The notes: generated from the letters alone by a model not told the origin. Counted from the first letter of the stretch, positions 23,495 through 33,013 are shown. The stretch: 55,612 nt of DNA from Rhodoferax sp. (GCA_030685025.1 JAUXWC010000186.1:1-55612), one strand, 5' to 3'. Translations and numbers: made by a program.

Positions 23495-25114
23495 ATGACA
23501 ACAACAAGCCTTCCATCCGATGTGCTGGTGATCGGCGCCGGCCTGGCCGGCATCGTGACCGCCATCGAATGCCTGCGTGCTGGCCAAAGCGTGACGCTGG
23601 TCGACCGCGACACGCCACAGCGCCTGGGTGGCTTGGCCCTGTGGGCCTTTGGCGGCATGGCCTTGGTGGACACGCCTTTGCAGCGGCGCATGAAGCTCCA
23701 GGACTCGCCCGAGCGGGCGTTTGAAGACTGGGTGCGCTTTGGCGAGTTGGGTGAAGACGAACTGTGGCCCCGGCAATGGGCGCGCCACTACGTGCAGCAC
23801 TCGCGCGAGCAGGTGTACGACTGGGTGGTCGGGCACGGCCTGAAGTTCATGCCCGCCGTCAACTGGGTGGAGCGCGGCATGCAGGGCAACGGCAACTCGC
23901 TGCCGCGTTACCACGTGGTGTGGGGCACCTCGCAGTGGCTTACACAACGCATGATCGCCACCCTGCACCACGCCAACACCGGCAACCGGCTGACGCTGCT
24001 GAGCAAGCATGAGGTGGTGAGCCTGGAGTCCCACGACGGCGTGGTAACCGGCGCCAACGCCATCAACCACGACACCGGTCAGCCGGTGCGGCTCGCGGCA
24101 CCGGTGGTGGTGCTGGCCATGGGCGGCATCAACGGCAGCCACGAGCAGGCCCGTGCCAATTGGCCGCCCACGCGCCCCCTGCCGGCGGCCATGCTCAACG
24201 GCGCCCACCCGTTTTCGGACGGTAAGCTGCATCACCTGGTGGCGGCTCTGGGCGGACACATCACGCATGCCGGGGAGATGTGGAACTACGCCGCTGGCCT
24301 GCCGCACCCGCAGCCGCACTTTCCCGGCCACGGTCTGTCGGCCATCCCCTGCAAGTCGGCCCTTTGGCTGGACCACAGTGGGCGGCGCATCGGCCCGCAG
24401 CCGCTGATCACCGGTTTTGACACCCACCTGCTGTGCCAGCGTGTGGCGGCGCAGGAGAAACCCTACACCTGGCACCTGCTGAACTGGCGTATTGCGGCCA
24501 AGGAGTTCGCCATCTCCGGGTCCGAGCACAACCAGCGGATCCGCGACCGTCAGCTCCCGCTGTTTCTGAAGGAAATCCTGCTGGGCAACCACCGGCTGGT
24601 CAAGCAGATGGCGGCCCAGAGCAAGCACTTTCTGGTGGCCGACACGCTGGTTGAACTGGCCGCCAAGATGAATGCACTGACCGGTACGAATGATGTGCAA
24701 GCCCATGTGTTGCAACACACGGCGGATACCTTCGATGCCAACTTCCAACGCGGTGATTCGCTCTTCAACGATGACCAGATTCGTCGCATTGAACACGCGC
24801 GGCACTGGGGGCCCGACCGCCTGCGTACCTGCAAACCGGCGCCGCTGCAGGCCAAGGGTTCCGGCCCCTTCATTGCCATTCAGATGCAACTGATCACCCG
24901 CAAGAGCCTGGGCGGCCTGAAGACCGACCTGCAAAGCCGCGTGCTCGACGCCGCCGATCAGCCCATCGATGGCCTGTATTGCGTCGGTGAGGCGGCCGGC
25001 TTCGGCGGTGGCGGCGCCAGCGGCAAACGCTCACTGGAGGGCACGTTTCTGCCGGGCTGCATCCTGACCGCACGGGCTGCGGCACGCTCCATCAACGCGG
25101 GCCGTGACCTCTGA
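23495..25114 (+). CDS. FAD-binding dehydrogenase, 3-ketosteroid dehydrogenase-like family
   Basis: A 539-residue protein with VLVIGAGLAGIVTAIECLRA for FAD binding, LGGLALWAFGGMALVDTPLQ, and the C-terminal VGEAAGFGGGGASGKRSLEG that closes the flavin site in this flavocytochrome c/KstD-like family. It is predicted to dehydrogenate a CH-CH bond; the substrate is unknown. ATG 23495 has GCAGGAGACTG directly upstream, and a GTG lies one codon before. It is the first gene of a plus-strand run with a TPP enzyme and a thioesterase, divergent from an AraC regulator. Confidence 0.82.
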   Translation: MTTTSLPSDVLVIGAGLAGIVTAIECLRAGQSVTLVDRDTPQRLGGLALWAFGGMALVDTPLQRRMKLQDSPERAFEDWVRFGELGEDELWPRQWARHYVQHSREQVYDWVVGHGLKFMPAVNWVERGMQGNGNSLPRYHVVWGTSQWLTQRMIATLHHANTGNRLTLLSKHEVVSLESHDGVVTGANAINHDTGQPVRLAAPVVVLAMGGINGSHEQARANWPPTRPLPAAMLNGAHPFSDGKLHHLVAALGGHITHAGEMWNYAAGLPHPQPHFPGHGLSAIPCKSALWLDHSGRRIGPQPLITGFDTHLLCQRVAAQEKPYTWHLLNWRIAAKEFAISGSEHNQRIRDRQLPLFLKEILLGNHRLVKQMAAQSKHFLVADTLVELAAKMNALTGTNDVQAHVLQHTADTFDANFQRGDSLFNDDQIRRIEHARHWGPDRLRTCKPAPLQAKGSGPFIAIQMQLITRKSLGGLKTDLQSRVLDAADQPIDGLYCVGEAAGFGGGGASGKRSLEGTFLPGCILTARAAARSINAGRDL

Positions 25115-25159
25115 GGCCTTCGCTACCCAATCACCCAATCGGAACTCCGAGGAGACCCC

Positions 25160-26815
25160 ATGTCCAATGGCGCCCATGCCCTGATCCAGACCCTGGTCAA
25201 CGCCGGCATCACCACCTGCTTTACCAACCCCGGCACCTCCGAGATGCACTTCGTGGCCGCGCTTGACAGCGTGCCCGAGATGCGCGCGGTGCTGGCGCTG
25301 TTTGAGGGTGTGGCCACCGGCGCGGCGGACGGCTACGCCCGCATGGCCGACAAACCCGCCGCCACGCTGTTGCACCTGGGCTGCGGCCTGGGCAACGGCC
25401 TGGCGAATCTGCACAACGCTCGCAAGGGCAAGGTGCCCATGCTCAACATCGTGGGCGACCACGCCACCTACCACACCCAGTACGACGCCCAGTTGCAGTC
25501 GGACATCGAAACCGTGGCGCGCAATGTGTCGCCCTGGGTGCGCACCTCGCAGAGCACGGCCGCACTGTGCCAGGACGCGGTGGAGGCCATAGCGGCTTGC
25601 ATGGGTCCGCCAGGGCAGGTGGCCACCCTGATCCTGCCGGCCGATGTGTCGTGGAGCGAAGGCGGCGTGCCCGCGCCCTTGCCAAAAGTCACCGCCCCGA
25701 GCGCAGCCGAAGACGCTACCGTGGCGGCGATTGCCCAGGCCCTGCAAGGTGAAGGCAAAAAGGCCATCCTGCTGGGTGGCCGCGCCCTGCGCGCACCGGC
25801 CCTGATGGCGGTGGCGCGCATCGCCGCCAAGACCGGTGCCAAGCTGTTTGCGGAGGTCTTTCCCACCCGCATCGAGCGTGGCGCGGGCTTGCCACACGTC
25901 GAGCGCATCGCCTACCTGGCCGAGCTGGCTTCGGTGCAGTTGACGGGGCTGGACCACCTGATCCTGGTCGATGCCAAGGCGCCGGTCTCGTTCTTCGCCT
26001 ACCCTGGCAAAAAGAGTTACCTGGTGCCCGAAGGCTGCCAGTTGCACACGCTGGCGTCGTTCACGCAGGACGTGCAGGGGAGCCTGGGCAAGCTGTCCAG
26101 CGCGGTGGGTGCCGACCAAACCAAACCGGCGCTGCAGGCCCCCAAGCGTCCGGGCCGGCCGCGCGGCAAGTTCACCGCCGACAAGGTGTGCAAGGCCATC
26201 GGGGAGCTGATGCCAGACAACGCCATCCTGGTGGACGAAGCCCAAACCTCCGGCATCATGCTGGCGATGTACACCGCTGGCGCACCGCGTCACGACGTGC
26301 TCACGCTCACCGGCGGCGCCATCGGCCAGGGCCTGCCCAACGCCGTGGGTGCGGCCATCGCCTGCCCTGACCGCAAGGTGATTGCGCTGGCCGGCGACGG
26401 CTCGGCCATGTACACCATCCAGGCCCTGTGGACCATGGCGCGCGAGAAACTTGACGTCATTTCCGTCATCTTCAACAACCGTTCCTACGCCATCCTCAAC
26501 GTCGAACTGCGCCGGGTCGGCGCGGTGGGTGTCAGCGACCGGGCCAAAGCCCAGCTCGACCTGCGCACGCCGCCCTTGGACTTTATGCGCCTGGGCGAAA
26601 GCATGGGCGTGGCCTCCAAACGCGCCACCAGCACCGAAGAATTTCTGGCCGCTTTCGAGCACGCCTTGCGCACCCCAGGCCCGCACCTGATCGAAGCGAT
26701 CGTTCCCCCCAGCCTGACCGGGCTGAAGCTGCGCGTGTTGCCGCACTTGCTGCAATCGCTGGCCAACCTGCCGCCACCGATCGCGCGGGCGCTCAAGCGT
26801 GCTATCGCGCCCTGA
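25160..26815 (+). CDS. thiamine pyrophosphate-dependent enzyme, acetolactate synthase/benzoylformate decarboxylase family
   Basis: A 551-residue protein in three domains. The N-terminal PYR domain carries the activating Glu in LALFEGVATGAADGYARM. A central Rossmann-like domain follows (ILLGGRALRAPALMAVARIA). The C-terminal PP domain has LAGDGSAMYTIQALWTMARE followed by VIFNNRSYAI, the GDG...NN signature for Mg-TPP. Family members decarboxylate 2-keto acids or join them. No acetolactate synthase small subunit is nearby, so amino-acid biosynthesis is unlikely. Its neighbours suggest catabolism of an acyl or aromatic compound. ATG follows CCGAGGAGACCCC. Confidence 0.85.
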   Translation: MSNGAHALIQTLVNAGITTCFTNPGTSEMHFVAALDSVPEMRAVLALFEGVATGAADGYARMADKPAATLLHLGCGLGNGLANLHNARKGKVPMLNIVGDHATYHTQYDAQLQSDIETVARNVSPWVRTSQSTAALCQDAVEAIAACMGPPGQVATLILPADVSWSEGGVPAPLPKVTAPSAAEDATVAAIAQALQGEGKKAILLGGRALRAPALMAVARIAAKTGAKLFAEVFPTRIERGAGLPHVERIAYLAELASVQLTGLDHLILVDAKAPVSFFAYPGKKSYLVPEGCQLHTLASFTQDVQGSLGKLSSAVGADQTKPALQAPKRPGRPRGKFTADKVCKAIGELMPDNAILVDEAQTSGIMLAMYTAGAPRHDVLTLTGGAIGQGLPNAVGAAIACPDRKVIALAGDGSAMYTIQALWTMAREKLDVISVIFNNRSYAILNVELRRVGAVGVSDRAKAQLDLRTPPLDFMRLGESMGVASKRATSTEEFLAAFEHALRTPGPHLIEAIVPPSLTGLKLRVLPHLLQSLANLPPPIARALKRAIAP

Positions 26816-26901
26816 AGACAGCCTTTACCGAAACCTCCGCGCAAGGGATTCGAGTACTCTGATCCCGCGCTTCCAAACCCATTTCCCCAGGAGTCCCCTC
26901 C

Positions 26902-27345
26902 ATGCCCACCCAAGAAGGCCTCACCTTCGAATGCGACAAGCTGATCCGCTTTCACCATTGCGACCCGGCCGGCATCGTGTTCTACCCACAGTACTTCGTG
27001 CTGTTCAACGAGCTGGTGGAGGACTGGTTCAATCAGGCGCTGGGCATCGACTTTGCGGATTTTCACGTCAAGCAGCACCTGGGCGTGCCCATGGGCAGCG
27101 TGGAGTGCCGCTTCGTCTCGCCCAGCAAGGTCGGCGAGATGTTGCGATTGAACCTGCGCGTCGAGCGCATCGGCACCAGTTCGATGAAGTTCATCGTGCA
27201 AGCCCAGGCCGGTGGACAGGTGCGCGTGGAGGCGAAGCTGACGGTGGTGCTGGCGTGCATGAAGACGCACCGCGCCGTGCCCATCACCGGTGAGTTGCGC
27301 GACAAATTCAGTGCCTATCTCATGAGCCCGCCATGTCAACACTAG
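26902..27345 (+). CDS. acyl-CoA thioesterase, 4-hydroxybenzoyl-CoA thioesterase family
   Basis: A 147-residue hotdog-fold protein. The N-terminus IRFHHCDPAGIVFYPQYFVL contains the Asp of the DPAGIVFYP motif that serves catalysis in the 4-HBT family. VECRFVSPSKVGEMLRLNLR and FIVQAQAGGQVRVEAKLTVV make up the sheet. It hydrolyses an acyl-CoA, probably an aromatic one, in the cytoplasm. It is the third gene of the run behind the AraC regulator. Its last 13 bases overlap the start of the exported glutathione peroxidase gene. Confidence 0.85.
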   Translation: MPTQEGLTFECDKLIRFHHCDPAGIVFYPQYFVLFNELVEDWFNQALGIDFADFHVKQHLGVPMGSVECRFVSPSKVGEMLRLNLRVERIGTSSMKFIVQAQAGGQVRVEAKLTVVLACMKTHRAVPITGELRDKFSAYLMSPPCQH

Positions 27346-27926
27346 CCAGAATTACGGCATCGCTCATGGTCGGGGTGGCGGCTGGCTGCCTCAGTCTCGT
27401 GGCGCAGGCGCAAACGCCTGTGGCGGCACCGACTGCCGCGTCGCGGGTTTGTCCGGCGATCTTGCAACATCAGTTCCCGCGCCTGCAAGATGAGACACCG
27501 CAGAACTTATGTCAGTACGCCGGCAAGGCGGTGCTGGTGGTCAACACGGCCAGCTTCTGCGGCTATACCGGCCAGTACGAGGGGCTGGAGGCGCTGTATG
27601 CCAAGTACCAGCGTCGCGGTTTGGTAGTACTGGGCTTTCCGTCCAATGACTTTGGCGAGCAGGAGCCGGGCTCGTCGAAGGAAATCGCTGATTTCTGCTT
27701 CAACACCTATGGCGTGCAGTTCCCGATGTTTGCCAAGACGGTGGTGGCCGGTGAGGCGCGCAATCCCTTCTATGCTGCCTTGTTCAAGGCCACCGGTCAG
27801 GCGCCCAAGTGGAACTTCCACAAGTACTTGCTGGACCGCGATGGCAAGGTGCTGGGCAGCTATGCCAGCAAGGTTGCACCCGACAATGCCACGCTGCTGG
27901 CCGCCATCGAGCAGGCGCTGCGGTAG
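27333..27926 (+). CDS. exported glutathione peroxidase-like protein
   Basis: A 197-residue protein with a signal peptide (LMVGVAAGCLSLVAQAQ). The peroxidase body has VLVVNTASFCGYTGQYEGLE with the peroxidatic Cys, LGFPSNDFGEQEPGSSKEIA with the Gln, and KWNFHKYLLDRDG with the Trp and Asn of the catalytic tetrad. FPSND replaces the more usual FPCNQ, so the resolving Cys seen in thioredoxin-using members is absent at that spot. It probably reduces hydroperoxides in the periplasm. It overlaps the thioesterase end by 13 bases and is convergent with marC, 11 bases away. Confidence 0.85.
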   Translation: MSTLARITASLMVGVAAGCLSLVAQAQTPVAAPTAASRVCPAILQHQFPRLQDETPQNLCQYAGKAVLVVNTASFCGYTGQYEGLEALYAKYQRRGLVVLGFPSNDFGEQEPGSSKEIADFCFNTYGVQFPMFAKTVVAGEARNPFYAALFKATGQAPKWNFHKYLLDRDGKVLGSYASKVAPDNATLLAAIEQALR

Positions 27927-27937
27927 CGGGCGCTTGG

Positions 27938-28558
27938 CTACTTGCCCAGTATCGGAAACAGTTTCACCAGCCCATCCGACATCACTTCCACCGCCAGCGC
28001 GGCCAGAATCAGCCCCATCAGCCGGGTCATCACATTGATGCCGGTCTTGCCCAGCACGCGCGCGATCGGTTGGGCCAACGAGAAGCACAGCGCGGTGGCC
28101 AGCGCGATGACGATGCCATAACCCACCAGAGAACCGAGTTGCCAGAAAGTCTTGGCCTTCTCAGCGTAAATGACCACGGTGGACATGGTGGCCGGCCCGG
28201 TCAGCAGCGGGATGGTCAGCGGCACCACGGCGATGCTGGCGCGCGCGGCGGCGTCGTGCATCTCTTCCTCGTTGGACTTGGCCTCGGCCGGTTGGGCATT
28301 CAGCATAGCCAGTGCCGAGGTCAGCAGCAGCATGCCGCCGCCCACTTGAAAACTGGCCAGCGAGATGCCGAAAAACTCCAGAATGTGCAGCCCCATCAAG
28401 GCGCTGACGGCGATCACCACAAAGGCGCTGAAGGACGAAATCCAGATCGTGCGCCGGCGCTGCTCGCGCGAGAAGTCCTGCGTGTAGTGGATGAAGAAGG
28501 GGACGATGGCCAGTGGATTAACAATGGCCAACAAGGTGACGAGTGGTTTGAAGTCCAT
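27938..28558 (-). CDS. MarC-family integral membrane protein
   Basis: A 206-residue protein with six membrane helices, beginning FKPLVTLLAIVNPLAIVPFF, the hallmark MarC N-terminus with its Asn-Pro. It also has VVPLTIPLLTGPATMSTVVI, which repeats the NP/GP pseudo-symmetric element, and ends NVMTRLMGLILAALAVEVMS. MarC proteins were once linked to multiple antibiotic resistance, but their transport role is unproven. It is probably expressed alone; divergent from the isochorismatase-like gene with a 127-base gap. Confidence 0.87.
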   Translation of the reverse strand: MDFKPLVTLLAIVNPLAIVPFFIHYTQDFSREQRRRTIWISSFSAFVVIAVSALMGLHILEFFGISLASFQVGGGMLLLTSALAMLNAQPAEAKSNEEEMHDAAARASIAVVPLTIPLLTGPATMSTVVIYAEKAKTFWQLGSLVGYGIVIALATALCFSLAQPIARVLGKTGINVMTRLMGLILAALAVEVMSDGLVKLFPILGK

Positions 28559-28685
28559 GGACGAGGCGATTTGCGGTGCGTGGGGACGGCCAGTCTAAGA
28601 CTATTCCGTGGGGCGTGGCGCCGCCCAGTCTGGCGCGTGATAATGCGCGGACGGTCGCCTCCCCGTGATACCCGCCAGGTCTGCC

Positions 28686-29240
28686 ATGAAAACTGCACTT
28701 CTCGTCATCGACGTCCAACACGGCCTGTTCGACCCCGCGCCCCGTCCCTTCGAAGCAGACGAGGTGATCCACAGAATCAACGCGCTCACGCAGCGGGCGC
28801 GCGCGGTCGGCGCGGCGGTGGCCTTCATCCAGCATGAGCGCGCGTCGGGCCTGCTGGCGTTTGGCGCCGACAGTTGGCAGTTGGCGCAGCACCTGCAAGT
28901 GCTGCCCGGCGACGAGCTGATCGCCAAGCGAACCCCGGATTCGTTTCTCAACACCACACTGGGCGATTGGTTAACCGCGCACGACGTTGGCCGCCTGGTG
29001 ATTTGTGGCTACGCCACCGAATTCTGCGTCGACACCACCACGCGTAGCGCCGCCGGCCTGGGTTACGAAGTAGTGCTCGCCGCCGACGCCCACACCACCC
29101 ACGACAAGGCGCACGCCAGCGCGGCCCAGATCAGGGCGCACCACAACGCCACCCTGCCGTGCCTGACCAGCTTCGGGCCGTCGATCAGCGCGGTGAACAG
29201 TGCCGACGTGGTGTTTGAGGCAGATCCGAAAAACCAATAA
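28686..29240 (+). CDS. isochorismatase-family cysteine hydrolase
   Basis: A 184-residue protein with the catalytic triad of the family: Asp in LLVIDVQHGLF, Lys in IAKRTPDSFLNTTL, and Cys in LVICGYATEFCVDTTTRSA. The group includes nicotinamidases and other amide hydrolases; it lacks residues that would fix a substrate. The start at 28686 (MKTALLVIDVQ) is preferred over an upstream frame extension. Just after its stop, AAAGGAG introduces a second, frameshifted small gene in the same transcription direction. Confidence 0.85.
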   Translation: MKTALLVIDVQHGLFDPAPRPFEADEVIHRINALTQRARAVGAAVAFIQHERASGLLAFGADSWQLAQHLQVLPGDELIAKRTPDSFLNTTLGDWLTAHDVGRLVICGYATEFCVDTTTRSAAGLGYEVVLAADAHTTHDKAHASAAQIRAHHNATLPCLTSFGPSISAVNSADVVFEADPKNQ

Positions 29241-29251
29241 AGGAGTCAGCC

Positions 29252-29435
29252 ATGCAGGTCCAGACACTCGAAACGCGGTGGGCCGACGGACTCGCGGTAC
29301 CTGGCCGTGCTGAACAACCCCAACTTCACGCTCGCGTGCAACGAAGTCGTCCAGAACGCGACCGTTGTCAGGTCGATTGCATCCGACTGGCAGCGCTTTG
29401 CGGTAATGGACCAGAAGGACCGCTTGTTCATGTGA
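29252..29435 (+). pseudogene. frameshifted small gene of unknown function
   Basis: A strong ribosome site (AAAGGAGTCAGCC) precedes ATG 29252 and MQVQTLETRWAD. About 12 codons in, the protein-like reading moves one frame and continues TDSRYLAVLNNPNFTLACNE to DWQRFAVMDQKDRLFM and a TGA at 29433. The second frame has no start of its own, while the first continues as basic low-quality sequence. A shift near 29281-29290 would give a protein of about 60 residues. I do not recognise the family. Confidence 0.55.
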
Positions 29436-29602
29436 GCGTGGGCCGAGTGATCGGCTGCCGCGACGGCGTGCCGAGGCCCGGTTGCTGGCAGCGGCTGTTG
29501 CGTGGCGATCATAGGGCTTTCCCTTTGCTGCGGCGCAGTGTCACCGTTTAGCCATGAAGCGCTGCTAGACTGACTTTACAAAACGTTGCAAATTCGCGCG
29601 TG

Positions 29603-29636
29603 GGCCTCGGTCATCGGCATCGGGGCCTATTTTTTT
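29603..29636 (+). promoter_or_regulatory. terminator-like hairpin in the leader of the TonB receptor gene
   Basis: The arms GGCCTCGGT (29603-29611) and ATCGGGGCC (29619-29627) pair over nine positions with two G-U pairs, followed by TATTTTTTT. The ribosome site CAGGAG begins two bases after the T run and the ATG is at 29651. The placement inside the leader suggests attenuation or read-through control rather than simple gene-end termination. Confidence 0.55.
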
Positions 29637-29650
29637 CAGGAGAAATTTTC

Positions 29651-32600
29651 ATGAACAGCAGTCGGCATTGGGCAGGGTTCTCGCGTACCGCCTTGAGCGT
29701 CGCAGTCGCCATTCTGGCGGCGGCGCCCGCCTTGGCGCAAAACACCACCGCATCGGTGGGAGGTCGCGTCACCGGCGCTGACGGTAAACCCGTTGCCGGC
29801 GCGAGCGTGACGATTCTGCACCGCGAGTCCGGTTCGGTAAACAAGGTGCTTGCAGATGATCAGGGGCGCTATTCTGCCCGCGGTTTGCGGGTGGGGGGGC
29901 CTTACACCGTCACGTTCAGCAAAGGTGGTGTCACGCAGACTCGTGATGACGTCTACCTGCTTCTGGCTGAGGCGACCAGCCTGGACGCGCAAATTGGTGG
30001 CGCGGTGCTGGCCAAGGTGGAGATCACCGGCTCGGCTGGCAGTAAGTTCAACAGTGGCAGCGCCGGCGCCGGCACCAGCATTGGGCGACAGGAGTTGGAC
30101 GCCTTTGCGTCCATTTCTCGCGGCCTGCAGGACTATGCTCGCATGGACCCGCGCCTGTCGCAGACCGACAAGGACCGCGGTGAAATCTCGGCGGGCGGCC
30201 AAAACTCGCGCTACAACGCGCTCACGATTGATGGGGTGCGGACCAACGACCCTTTTGGCCTTGAGGCCAATGGCCTGCCGACACTGAAACAGCCGATCTC
30301 GATTGACGCGATTCAGGCGGTGCAGATCAACCTGTCGAACTACGACGTCACGCAACAGGGCTACACCGGCGCCAACATCAATGCGGTGACCAAATCGGGC
30401 ACCAATGATTGGAAGGGCAGCGTCTACTACGTGTTTCGCGACGACAGCATGGCAGGGGACCGCTACAACCGCGCGACGGACACCTTTACCGCACCCCCGC
30501 CCGCCACGGAAAGCACCAAGGGATTCGTCTTGGGTGGCCCGATCATTAAGGACAAACTGTTCTTCTTCGCCAGTTATGAGGAGCTCAAGAGCAGCCGCAA
30601 CGCCCCGACCTTTGGCCCGATGGGCAGTTCGTTGATCAACGTCGGTATTACACAGGCGCAGATCGACGCCGCGCGAACCGCCGCCATGTCGAAGTACAAG
30701 GTCGATATCGGCGCCGCCGATGTGCCAAGCGATGTTCAAACCAGCGTCAAAGACACCTTGCTCAAACTTGACTGGAATATCAACGACAACCACCGCGCCA
30801 ACATCCGTTACGCCAAGACCGAACAGAGTGATCCGATTTTTCCGTTCAACAACAGCACCGGCCTGAGCCTCAGTTCCCATTGGTATGCCACCAACAAGAC
30901 GATTGAAACCGTGGTCGGCCAATGGTTCGGCGATTGGACTGACAAGTTTTCCACCGAACTGAAGGTGTCCACCCGCGACTATCAAGCCGCCCCCGCCAAC
31001 AACGCAAGCCTTCCGCAAATCAGCCTGGTTTACACCGGCACGGCACCGGCTGGCACTGCAACTGGGGACCGCACCTTGCGTTTCGGCACCGAGGAAACCC
31101 GGCATTTCAACAACTTGCAGACCAAGACAAGCAACGCCTACCTGGCGGGTAACCTTGCGCTCGACAACCATGAGATCAAGTTCGGTGGTGACATCGAGCG
31201 CAACAAGATCGACAACGCCTTTGTACGGCGTGCCTGGGGTGATTACAGCTTCCGTGGCGCAGATCCGGTCGCCCTTTTCCTGGCTGGCAATCCAACCAGC
31301 TACACGGTGCAACTACCGTTCCCCGGGCGAACCCTGCAGGACGGTGCTGCCAGCATGAGCATGTCCAACACCGGCCTGTTCGTGCAGGACACCTGGGCGC
31401 TCAACAAGAACCTGACGCTTGCCGGTGGTATCCGGTTGGACAAGATTTCGATCAGCGACCGGCCGCTGGCCAATGCCGCAGCTTCGTCCGCGATGGTGCC
31501 TGGCAATCCGGCCACCAACGCCCGTCAATCGGGTGGTTTTGGTTATGACAACACCAATACGCTGGACGGCCAGCAACTGGTCCAACCGCGGTTCAGCTTT
31601 AACTACAACTTCGATGCAATCGAGGGGCGCAAGTCTCAGGTCCGCGGCGGCGCGGGGCTGTTTCAAGGCTCGGCGGCCAATGTCTGGCTGATCAATCCCT
31701 TCCAGAACACCGGCGTCGCCATCGCGAGCTATACCTGCGCGACCACCGGCAACAACATTTGTCCGCCTGGCCTGACTTTGCGCACCGACCCACTCAACCA
31801 GCCCGTCATCAGCGGAATACCGCCCGCGCCTCAAGTGGACTTCATCGCACCGGGTGTCAGCCAACCATCGGTCTGGAAAGTCAACCTGGCATTTGACAAG
31901 GAACTTCCCTGGTTTGGCCTGGTGTTGGGTGCCGAGTGGTTGCACACCGAAGTGAAGCAAGGCCTGTACTACAAGCACCTCAACCTGGGTGCGGCCACGG
32001 CCACGGCGCCCGATGGGCGTCAGATGTTCTGGAATGCGGGTGGGCGCAACGCCAATTGCTGGAACGGAAGTGCGGTACCACCCACTTCGACCGTGGCGGC
32101 CTGTAGTGGCGCCAATCGACCCACCACCAAGGCCCTGAGCAACACCGCCTATTCGAACGTCACCTTGATCGACACCAGCGGCAAGGGTGGCGGTGACGCG
32201 GTGACCCTGTCGCTCAGTGGCGTCGCCAATCGTGACATCAATTGGACTGCAGCCTACACCCGCACGACTGCAACCGAGGTCAGTCCGCTGACCTCATCCA
32301 CCGCGAATTCCAACTTCACCAATCGGGCCGTATACAACCCGAACGAAGAAGTGGCGGCCAACTCGGCCTACCTGGTGCGTGATCGCGTGAATGGATCGAT
32401 TAATTGGTCCCGCGCCTTGTGGGGCAGTTACAAGACCACATTCGGATTGTTTTTCGAAGGTCGAACCGGCAAACCCTATAGCTGGACGTTCCGCAATGAC
32501 ATGAATGGCGACGGCATCACGGGCAATGACTTGTTGTACGTGCCCAAGGCGCCGGGTTCCGGGGAAGTGTTGTTCCGTGGTCCTGCAAGCTCCACCATGA

Positions 32601-33013
32601 CAGCGGCCGAAGCGGAAGCGGCGTTCTGGGCTGTGGTGGACGGTGATAAGGCGCTGAGTGCAGCCCGCGGCGGTGTGGTGGCACGCAACTCGGCGTTCTC
32701 GAAGTTCAGCAACAGTTTTGACTTGCGCTTGAGCCAGGAAGTGCCGGGCATTTTTGCCGGACACAAAGGGGTCATCTCGCTGGATATCTTGAACGTGGGT
32801 AACTTGCTTAACAAGCGTTGGGGGCATATTAACGAGATCACCTTCCGTGACCAGCAAGGCGGCAATACGCGGCAGTTCGTTAATTTCTCAGGTTTTGACC
32901 CCGCCACGGGCAAGGCCGTCTACGCGCTGACGGACCCTACTGACTTCACCACCAAGCAGTTCAAAGGCGAGTCGCAGTGGGCTGCCCAAGTGACGCTGAA
33001 GTACACTTTCTGA
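29651..33013 (+). CDS. Oar-like TonB-dependent outer membrane receptor with carboxypeptidase-regulatory-like domain
   Basis: A 1120-residue protein. A signal peptide (VAVAILAAAPALAQ) is followed by a CarboxypepD_reg domain at about residues 33-115 (VGGRVTGADGKPVAGASVTI; RGLRVGGPYTVTFS). A plug region has RYNALTIDGVRTNDPFGLEA and QQGYTGANINAVTKSGTNDW, followed by a long beta barrel with NLLNKRWGHINEIT and a C-terminal aromatic LKYTF. This is the Oar/OmpA-related receptor layout for uptake or export of large substrates across the outer membrane. The substrate is unknown. A terminator-like hairpin lies in its leader and a clear terminator follows it. Confidence 0.88.
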   Translation: MNSSRHWAGFSRTALSVAVAILAAAPALAQNTTASVGGRVTGADGKPVAGASVTILHRESGSVNKVLADDQGRYSARGLRVGGPYTVTFSKGGVTQTRDDVYLLLAEATSLDAQIGGAVLAKVEITGSAGSKFNSGSAGAGTSIGRQELDAFASISRGLQDYARMDPRLSQTDKDRGEISAGGQNSRYNALTIDGVRTNDPFGLEANGLPTLKQPISIDAIQAVQINLSNYDVTQQGYTGANINAVTKSGTNDWKGSVYYVFRDDSMAGDRYNRATDTFTAPPPATESTKGFVLGGPIIKDKLFFFASYEELKSSRNAPTFGPMGSSLINVGITQAQIDAARTAAMSKYKVDIGAADVPSDVQTSVKDTLLKLDWNINDNHRANIRYAKTEQSDPIFPFNNSTGLSLSSHWYATNKTIETVVGQWFGDWTDKFSTELKVSTRDYQAAPANNASLPQISLVYTGTAPAGTATGDRTLRFGTEETRHFNNLQTKTSNAYLAGNLALDNHEIKFGGDIERNKIDNAFVRRAWGDYSFRGADPVALFLAGNPTSYTVQLPFPGRTLQDGAASMSMSNTGLFVQDTWALNKNLTLAGGIRLDKISISDRPLANAAASSAMVPGNPATNARQSGGFGYDNTNTLDGQQLVQPRFSFNYNFDAIEGRKSQVRGGAGLFQGSAANVWLINPFQNTGVAIASYTCATTGNNICPPGLTLRTDPLNQPVISGIPPAPQVDFIAPGVSQPSVWKVNLAFDKELPWFGLVLGAEWLHTEVKQGLYYKHLNLGAATATAPDGRQMFWNAGGRNANCWNGSAVPPTSTVAACSGANRPTTKALSNTAYSNVTLIDTSGKGGGDAVTLSLSGVANRDINWTAAYTRTTATEVSPLTSSTANSNFTNRAVYNPNEEVAANSAYLVRDRVNGSINWSRALWGSYKTTFGLFFEGRTGKPYSWTFRNDMNGDGITGNDLLYVPKAPGSGEVLFRGPASSTMTAAEAEAAFWAVVDGDKALSAARGGVVARNSAFSKFSNSFDLRLSQEVPGIFAGHKGVISLDILNVGNLLNKRWGHINEITFRDQQGGNTRQFVNFSGFDPATGKAVYALTDPTDFTTKQFKGESQWAAQVTLKYTF

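Noticed and set aside
25031-26755. 574-codon minus-strand frame
   Set aside because: Antisense to the TPP enzyme; Gln/His/Gly-rich shadow.
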